Shown in pieces: positions 21,585 to 26,720 of a stretch of 26,720 nucleotides of DNA. Each line of letters begins with the position of its first letter. Position 1 is the stretch's first letter. Source of the stretch: an uncultured Eubacteriales bacterium (GTDB lineage: Bacteria; Bacillota; Clostridia; Oscillospirales; Oscillospiraceae). The DNA lies in contig URPA01000020.1 of assembly GCA_900549545.1 (NCBI GenBank), positions 1 to 26,720 on the forward strand, read 5' to 3'. The notes under the pieces were generated by a model. It did not search any database. It was not told the origin of the DNA and saw nothing but the letters and a program-made list of their open reading frames with translations. The translations under genes and the position numbers were made by a program.

Positions 21585-22583
21585 TCAGCATATTCTCGGA
21601 AGCTGCGCTCCCGTCAGCTTTTGGATTATTCTGCCCCCGCCCAGAAGCGAGCGCGCCACGACCTGACCGGGGTGCTGCGTCGTGACAGAGCCGATAACCT
21701 GAGCGTTTGCCCCCTCCGGCAGGGAGCGGAGCGCCGCGAGCGCGGCCTCTTTTTCCTCCGGGGCGACCACCGCGACGAGCTTTCCCTCATTCGCGCAGTA
21801 GAGCGGGTCAAGCCCGAGCATCGCGCAGGCCGCGCTGACAGCGCCGTTTACCGGTACGGCTGCTTCATCAAGCTCTATGCCAAGGGCGCTGCCCTCAACA
21901 AACTCGTTGAGCGTCCCCGCAAGGCCGCCGCGCGTGGGGTCGCGCAGCACGCGCACACCGGAGCAGCTACTCAGCAGCTTATCCGCGAGGGCTTTAAGCG
22001 GCGCGCAGTCGGAAACTATATCCGCCTCCGCCATGCCGCTTCGTGCGAGCATGACCGCCGTCCCATGGTCGCCCACCGTGCCGGAGACAATGACCGCGTC
22101 GCCCTCACGAATCGCTCCGGGAGTGAGGCCGGGGTGCTTCAAGACGCCGATGCCGGCGGTGTTTATATAAATCTTGTCCCCTCTGCCACGCTCGACGACC
22201 TTTGTGTCCCCAGTGACGATGCTGACCCCGGCGGCCTTAGCGGTATTCGCCATCGAGTCTATCACCCGGCGCAGCGTCTCAAGGGGCAGCCCCTCTTCTA
22301 TTATAAATGCACAGCTTAAATATTTCGCCTCGCCCCCGCACATGGAGATATCGTTCACCGTGCCGCAGACCGCGAGCTTTCCAATGTCCCCGCCCGGGAA
22401 AAATATGGGGTCAACCACGAAGCTGTCCGTTGAGAAAACCAAGCGTTCCCCGCCGGGGAGTATCGCCCCGTCGCCCAGCTCACGCAGAGCGGGGTTATCC
22501 AGCGCCGGGACTATCATATTGTCTATTAGCCGGGCGGTTTTCTTCCCGCCGCTGCCATAGTCAAGAGTAATTATATCTTCCAT
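21585..22583 (-). CDS. hypE: Hydrogenase maturation protein HypE
   Basis: ATG 22583 (preceded by GGAG and six bases) starts at MEDIITLDYGSGGKK, the usual HypE beginning, giving 332 residues; an in-frame ATG at 22637 would add 18 residues and lies in a hairpin loop. HypE dehydrates the thiocarboxamide on its C-terminal cysteine to the cyanide ligand of the Ni-Fe site. The C-terminus PRIC with terminal Cys is present. ATP-binding PurM-like features include the N-terminal GSGG and VSGTVGDHGTAVM. The RBS lies in the 3' arm of a 21-bp stem, so translation may be controlled. Confidence 0.94.
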   Translation of the reverse strand: MEDIITLDYGSGGKKTARLIDNMIVPALDNPALRELGDGAILPGGERLVFSTDSFVVDPIFFPGGDIGKLAVCGTVNDISMCGGEAKYLSCAFIIEEGLPLETLRRVIDSMANTAKAAGVSIVTGDTKVVERGRGDKIYINTAGIGVLKHPGLTPGAIREGDAVIVSGTVGDHGTAVMLARSGMAEADIVSDCAPLKALADKLLSSCSGVRVLRDPTRGGLAGTLNEFVEGSALGIELDEAAVPVNGAVSAACAMLGLDPLYCANEGKLVAVVAPEEKEAALAALRSLPEGANAQVIGSVTTQHPGQVVARSLLGGGRIIQKLTGAQLPRIC

Positions 22584-22586
22584 TTT

Positions 22587-22734
22587 AATCTCCATTCTGC
22601 CGCATATCGGCAGCACAAATGGGAATGAAACCTCCATATGCGGCTGAATGGAGATTATTCGGCATGTGCCGCGGTTGCCGCTTTAGCGGCGAGCGGCACG
22701 CCGCTTTTAATAATTAGTGTGATTTATCACACTA
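22587..22734 (-). promoter_or_regulatory. Hairpin-rich hypD-hypE junction that can mask the hypE RBS
   Basis: Arms 22587-22607 and 22636-22656 match over 21 bases with one mismatch. On the transcript the downstream arm contains the hypE GGAG and the upstream arm contains CTCC, so pairing would hide the ribosome site. Two more stems lie upstream: nested GTGCCGC/GCGGCAC and GCCGCT/AGCGGC (about 22665-22705), and TAGTGTGAT/ATCACACTA (22715-22734), which includes the hypD stop. This is the only gap of any size in the hyp/hydrogenase operon. Confidence 0.65.
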
Positions 22735-23803
22735 CCGCCTGATATTTATACGCCGCCGCGCAGGAGCCCTCCGAGGACACCATGCACGGGCCGACCGGGT
22801 CCTCCGGTGTGCAGGCCTTGCCGAACAGGGGGCAGCCCCGGGGGCTGAGCCTGCCGGTTATGACCTGCCCGCAGCGGCAGGGCGTGGGCTTTTCAGGCGC
22901 GATTACAATGCCAAACTTCTTCTCCGCGTCATATGCCGCAAGCTCCTCTTTAAGCCCAAGCCCGCTCATGGGGATGCGCCCCAGACCGCGCCATATATCG
23001 TCCCGCCGCGTAAAGCAGCGGCTCAGCATATCCTGCGCGAGGGTGTTGCCCATATCCGACACCGCTCTGGGATAGGCGTTTTGAAGCTGGGGGGCCTTGC
23101 CCGCAAGCTGCTTTAGCAGCAGATACGCCCCGAGCAGGATATCCTCCTCCTCAAAGCCCGCCACCACCGCCGGGAGCGAAAACTCCTCCGGCAGGAAGCG
23201 AAAGCCCTCCGCGCCGATGATGCTTGCCACATGGCCGGGACAGAGAAAGCCGCTTATGTTAAAGCCCTCCGAGGCGATAAGCGCCCGGACAGCGGGCTCA
23301 ACGGTCTTGAGCATCGACCACACTGAGAAGTTTTTAAGCCCCTCCTCGGTGGCGGCCAGCACCGCGGCGGCAGTCCCCGGCGCGGTGGTCTCAAAGCCAA
23401 CGCCAAGAAAGACGATCTCCTTCTCCGGCATCGAGCGGGCGAGAGTCAGCGCGTCCATCGAGGAGTAGACTATCTCCACCTTTGCCCCCAGCGCGCGGCG
23501 GCGCTGCAAGCTGTCCCCCGGAGTGCTGCCGGGGACGCGGATCATGTCTCCATAGGTGGCGATGACGATGTTATCGCGCATCGAGAGCTCCAGCACGCTG
23601 TCAATAAGCTCCGCCGGGGTAACACATACCGGGCAGCCCGGCCCGCTCACAAGCTCCACACCCCTTGGCAGCAGGGATTTTATCCCCGCCTTTGCTATCG
23701 CCATGGTGTGCGTCCCGCAGACCTCCATGAGCCTTGCCTCCATCGGCGGCAGGGCGCGGATGGCGCGCAGCAGCTTTTCGCAGCGCTCAGCCTTTGAGAG
23801 CAT
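22727..23803 (-). CDS. hypD: Hydrogenase maturation protein HypD
   Basis: The 358-residue iron-sulfur scaffold holds the Fe(CN)2CO unit with HypC. Conserved cysteine elements are EVCGTHT (C29) and GPGCPVCVTP (C57, C60). The C-terminal cluster region with CRCGQVITG, RGCPLFGKAC and GPCMVSSEGSC provides the [4Fe-4S] ligands. ATG 23803 is preceded by GAGGTGGACG and overlaps hypC by 17 bases, consistent with the known HypC-HypD partnership. Confidence 0.95.
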   Translation of the reverse strand: MLSKAERCEKLLRAIRALPPMEARLMEVCGTHTMAIAKAGIKSLLPRGVELVSGPGCPVCVTPAELIDSVLELSMRDNIVIATYGDMIRVPGSTPGDSLQRRRALGAKVEIVYSSMDALTLARSMPEKEIVFLGVGFETTAPGTAAAVLAATEEGLKNFSVWSMLKTVEPAVRALIASEGFNISGFLCPGHVASIIGAEGFRFLPEEFSLPAVVAGFEEEDILLGAYLLLKQLAGKAPQLQNAYPRAVSDMGNTLAQDMLSRCFTRRDDIWRGLGRIPMSGLGLKEELAAYDAEKKFGIVIAPEKPTPCRCGQVITGRLSPRGCPLFGKACTPEDPVGPCMVSSEGSCAAAYKYQAVV

Positions 23804-24011
23804 CGTCCACCTCCGACCACGCTGCTATATCCTCCAGCGCCTGCTCCTCGGGCAGCCGCTCAATGGCAAAGCCCGCGTGTACAATCACATAGTCCCCGGG
23901 CTTCGGGTCGGGGATAAAATCCACCCGCAGCTCCCGGCGCATACCCAGCGCCTCACCCACGGCGTTCTTGCCGTTGATTTCTATTAACTTGAGAGGAATT
24001 GCAAGACACAT
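23787..24011 (-). CDS. hypC: Hydrogenase maturation chaperone HypC
   Basis: The 74-residue HypC/HupF family protein has the essential N-terminal MC (Cys2) in MCLAIPLKLIEI and the GDYVIVHAGFAIERL segment. Cys2 carries the Fe(CN)2CO group from HypD to the large subunit. RBS GGAGAGGCTGAAA precedes ATG 24011, two bases after the hypF stop. The 3' end overlaps hypD. Confidence 0.95.
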   Translation of the reverse strand: MCLAIPLKLIEINGKNAVGEALGMRRELRVDFIPDPKPGDYVIVHAGFAIERLPEEQALEDIAAWSEVDDALKG

Positions 24012-24013
24012 TT

Positions 24014-26248
24014 TCAGCCTCTCCGATTAAATAATTCCTGCGCCGCCATAAGCTGGCCCAGCGCGATCCCCTCATCATTGCAGGAGACCCGCCTGTGCCG
24101 CCAGACTTTGAAGCCCTCGGCCTCCAGCGCGGCGGGCAGGCGCTCCATTATATACATATTCTGGAAGCTCCCGCCGGATAAGACCACATCGCCTATCCCG
24201 CAGCGCTCCCTTGCGGATTTGCACATTTTAACCGCCATGGCGATCAGCGTGTTCATGAACTTCGCGGCGATTACACCGACCGCAAGCCCGTTTTCCCTGT
24301 CCGCGACCATGCCCCGGACCATATCGCGCCAGTCAAAGCGCAGCGGCGCGCCCTCAAAGGCGAGGGGGTAACAGTCCGAACATTCAGTGGCGGCGGCCTC
24401 CAAAAGCACCGCGCCCTGCCCCTCATAGCTGCACCGGGCTTTTATCCCGAGTATCGCGGCGGCGCCGTCAAACAGCCGCCCCATTCCCGAGGACAGCGGG
24501 CAGTTAAGCCCCACCTTGAGGAGCCTTTCATACACCGGGGCGTTTTCAATATGCCCCGTGTCGCAGCCGCTTGCTTCCAGCATGGCAAAGGCCAAGCGGT
24601 CAATTTCCTTCACCGCCCTGTCTCCGCCGATAAGCGGGATGGGCAGGATACTGCCAAAGCGCTCAAAGCCCGCCCGGTCGCCGATAAGGCACTCAGCGCC
24701 CCAGACCGTTCCGTCCGTCCCGTAGCCAACACCATCCCAAATAAGGCCGATGACCTTCTGATGCAGATTATTGTCCGCCATGCAGGAGACCATATGCGCG
24801 TGGTGATGCTGTATCTGGTACAGCGGCAGCTGCTTCGCTGCGGCAAGGCCGCGCGCGTACTCTGTGGACAGATAGTCCGGGTGCATATCGCAGGCGACAA
24901 ACTCCGGCGCGATGTCAAACAAACGCTCAAAATGCCCTATCTGTTCGCGGTAGTTATCCAGAGTTTCGATGTTTTTCAAGTCGCCGATGTGCTGGCTCTG
25001 GAAAACATAGCTCCCTTTTGAAAGGCAGAAGCTCGCCTTCTGCTCCGCCCCGCAGGCGAGGGCGCAGTCAAGCCCCTCATCCACGCGGATGGGGAAGGGC
25101 ACATAGCCTCTTGAGCGGCGGGCGGGGTATTCCTGCCCGCCGAGCACCCAGTAGAGCGAATCGTCGCACCGGGTCTGAATGTCCCGGTTGTGGAGCAAAA
25201 AGCCGTCCGCAATGCCGCGCAGCTTCGTGACGGCCTCGTCGTTTTTGTACATTATCGGCGTGTCGGAGAGGTTGGCGCTGGTCATTATAAGCGCCTGAAT
25301 ATCGTCCCCAAACAGCAGATAGTGGAGCGGTGTGTACGGCAGCATCACGCCGATGCGCCCGTTCTCGCTTAAATATTCAAGCCCCGGCCGCCGCTTTTTC
25401 AGCAGCACAATCGGCCGGCGAAAGCCGGTGAGCAGCTCTTCCTCAGCGGGGCCTATCTCACACAGCCGCCGGGCGGCCTCCACGTCGCGGCACATGATGG
25501 CGAATGGCTTTTCGTCCCGCTGCTTTCTGTGGCGCAGCTCGAGAGCCACCGCTTCACTGTCAACGGTGCAGGCAAGGTGCATCCCGCCAAGCCCCTTCAC
25601 CGCGATTATTTTTCCGCTTTTTACATACTCCCGCGCAAGCTCAATAGCGTCCCCGGGAAGCTCGTTCCCGTCCGCGTCGAGGAAAAAGACCCTCGGCCCG
25701 CAGTCGGGGCAACAGTCCGGCTGGGCGTGGTAGCGCCGGTTTTCAATGTCGTGATACTCCGCGTCACAGTCCGGGCACATGGGAAACTCCGCCATCGAGG
25801 TCTTGCACCGGTCGTAGGGCACGTCTTTTATAATAGTAAAGCGCGGGCCACAGTTCGTGCAGTTGATAAACGGGTACCTGTACCGCCGGTCGTTTTTATC
25901 CCGCAGCTCGCGCAGGCAGTCGTCGCAGATACATATGTCCGGGGAAATAAGGGTGTTGCGAAACTGCTCGGTCCTGCTCTGGCGTATCTCAAAGCCCGTG
26001 TAGCCCACAAGCTCATCGGTGTACCGGCACTCGATGCTCTCGATAACCGCGAGCTTCGGCGCTTTCTTCGGCACATCCGCCACAAAGCGCTCCAGCTCTG
26101 GGCGCTCTCCCTCAAGCTCCAGCTCCACGCCGGAGGAGGTGTTTTTTATATAGCCGCTGAGGGAATAACTGGTCACAAGCTTATGGATAAACGGACGGAA
26201 GCCCACACCCTGGACTATCCCGTGTATCTGAATAAGCGCTCTTTCCAT
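24014..26248 (-). CDS. hypF: Carbamoyltransferase HypF
   Basis: The 744-residue protein makes carbamoyl-adenylate from carbamoyl phosphate and passes the carbamoyl group to HypE. Domains in order are an N-terminal acylphosphatase (GIVQGVGFRPFIHKL, 10-24); two zinc-finger pairs (C108/C111 with C130/C133, and C158/C161 with C180/C183); a YrdC-like domain (about 195-375, with VKGLGGMHLAC); and a Kae1-like C-terminal domain with the metal-binding QHHHAHMVSCMADN. Full length. It is the first gene of the leftward hyp/hydrogenase operon and follows a visible promoter at 26285-26313. Confidence 0.95.
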   Translation of the reverse strand: MERALIQIHGIVQGVGFRPFIHKLVTSYSLSGYIKNTSSGVELELEGERPELERFVADVPKKAPKLAVIESIECRYTDELVGYTGFEIRQSRTEQFRNTLISPDICICDDCLRELRDKNDRRYRYPFINCTNCGPRFTIIKDVPYDRCKTSMAEFPMCPDCDAEYHDIENRRYHAQPDCCPDCGPRVFFLDADGNELPGDAIELAREYVKSGKIIAVKGLGGMHLACTVDSEAVALELRHRKQRDEKPFAIMCRDVEAARRLCEIGPAEEELLTGFRRPIVLLKKRRPGLEYLSENGRIGVMLPYTPLHYLLFGDDIQALIMTSANLSDTPIMYKNDEAVTKLRGIADGFLLHNRDIQTRCDDSLYWVLGGQEYPARRSRGYVPFPIRVDEGLDCALACGAEQKASFCLSKGSYVFQSQHIGDLKNIETLDNYREQIGHFERLFDIAPEFVACDMHPDYLSTEYARGLAAAKQLPLYQIQHHHAHMVSCMADNNLHQKVIGLIWDGVGYGTDGTVWGAECLIGDRAGFERFGSILPIPLIGGDRAVKEIDRLAFAMLEASGCDTGHIENAPVYERLLKVGLNCPLSSGMGRLFDGAAAILGIKARCSYEGQGAVLLEAAATECSDCYPLAFEGAPLRFDWRDMVRGMVADRENGLAVGVIAAKFMNTLIAMAVKMCKSARERCGIGDVVLSGGSFQNMYIMERLPAALEAEGFKVWRHRRVSCNDEGIALGQLMAAQELFNRRG

Positions 26249-26284
26249 TCCTCAAAGCCTCTTAGTTAAACAATTGACAAAGAC

Positions 26285-26313
26285 ATTTTACTACAAAGTA
26301 AAGCTATATACAA
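26285..26313 (-). promoter_or_regulatory. Candidate promoter of the hyp-hydrogenase operon
   Basis: On the minus strand TTGTAT (26313-26308), a 17-base spacer and TAAAAT (26290-26285) lie about 37 bases before the hypF ATG. The -10 box is good and the -35 box is weak, so an activator may be involved. Confidence 0.5.
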
Positions 26314-26520
26314 GTGCAGACTGAAAAAATTTCCAAATATTTTTTCCGGCCGAAAACCCCGTAAAACCGGCGCTTGCCGAGGCAGGAAGCCGAAGTAATT
26401 TTTGAACAATTTTATTATACGCCCATGGAAAAGCAAAATAAAGAAAAGTAATTTTTTTGACAAAAAAATTTGCCCGTTTTCGCCCAAAACCGGCACTTTT
26501 TCAGACAAATAGAACAAATT
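26314..26520. other. AT-rich noncoding spacer
   Basis: A/T homopolymer runs with a GGCCGAAAACC/GGTTTTACGGGG-like GC island near 26346-26385. No credible gene; a minus-strand frame at 26266-26568 lacks an RBS and any family features. Confidence 0.4.
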
Positions 26521-26559
26521 GCCTACCACGCTGGAATCCATCAAGCTTGCAGGGCCAAA

Positions 26560-26720
26560 GGCCTCCACCTTGTAGCAACAAGGGGCATCGGCGCTTCACG
26601 GTGCAAAATCCGCTTCGCTCCCTTGTCTCTCCCTCTGGGAGAGCCAAGAAGATGGATGCAGTTTTGCCTCCCCTGCGTAAGGGGAGGTGGTTTGCGGATT
26701 GCGCAAACCGGAGGGGTCGT
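26560..26720. repeat. Dispersed GC-rich repeat at the window edge
   Basis: CTCTCCCTCTGGGAGAG is followed by CCTCCCCTGCGTAAGGGGAGGTGG, a hairpin TTTGCGGATTGCGCAAA, and GGAGGGGTCGT at the end. The string of an anti-SD-like CCTCCCC hairpin plus GGAGGGGTCGT matches a repeat type I know to be common between genes of gut Clostridia. It is probably cut by the window boundary. No coding potential is seen. Confidence 0.5.

Noticed and set aside
26266..26568. 100-residue minus-strand frame upstream of hypF
   Set aside because: It covers the likely hypF promoter, has no RBS and no recognisable domain.

Overview
The window looks like a chromosomal segment of an anaerobic, spore-forming Clostridia-type Firmicute, probably a gut Oscillospirales-like lineage. 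The reasons are strong Shine-Dalgarno sites, CotF-type spore coat genes, an Lsa/CplR-like ABC-F protein, a ferredoxin-dependent [NiFe] hydrogenase, fairly GC-rich genes separated by AT-rich spacers, and many hairpin-rich dispersed repeats. The species assignment is inference.

Left part (1-6.4 kb). A hairpin-rich edge region of unknown nature is followed by an ABC-F ribosome-protection gene with a textbook leader-peptide attenuator (7-codon uORF, antiterminator, terminator). Next comes an Old Yellow Enzyme-type flavin oxidoreductase. Convergent to it is a secreted, membrane-anchored InlB/MucBP-like surface protein gene whose frame is broken twice, once at a C7 tract. Behind that lies a DUF3810 membrane metallopeptidase-like gene.

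Middle part (6.4-13.1 kb). An IS30-family element splits one copy of a structured, multi-hairpin repeat; a second, intact copy lies at 9.64-9.80 kb, and the two copies show compensatory base-pair changes. Then come an RpiR/SIS regulator, a small membrane protein whose 3' end runs into a degenerate GTGTC repeat, two CotF-like coat genes, cardiolipin synthase, and a divergent membrane-anchored alpha/beta hydrolase with a 19-bp palindrome between them. At 12.48-12.76 kb is a compact module resembling a type I toxin-antitoxin locus: a 27-codon peptide gene with its own promoter and a convergent antisense RNA with a near-consensus promoter and intrinsic terminator. Terminal inverted repeats bound the module and two identical-stem palindromes flank it. 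A 280-bp multi-hairpin region follows.

Right part (13.1-26.3 kb). One long leftward gene series encodes maturation factors (hypF, hypC, hypD, hypE, hypA) and an Mbh/Mrp-type energy-converting [NiFe] hydrogenase. It has NuoC-, NuoD-, NuoH-, NuoB- and NuoI-like modules plus MrpE, F, G, D-, B- and C-type antiporter subunits. Genes overlap or nearly abut, so it is probably one transcription unit starting near 26.3 kb and ending at hairpins near 13.05-13.11 kb. The inferred job is reduced ferredoxin + H+ -> H2 coupled to Na+/H+ translocation. hypB and a large-subunit endopeptidase are not in the cluster; the large subunit ends exactly where a protease would normally cut, so none should be needed. 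The hypD-hypE junction carries a 21-bp stem that would mask the hypE ribosome binding site. The right edge (26.3-26.72 kb) is noncoding and ends in a dispersed repeat of a type common in gut Clostridia.
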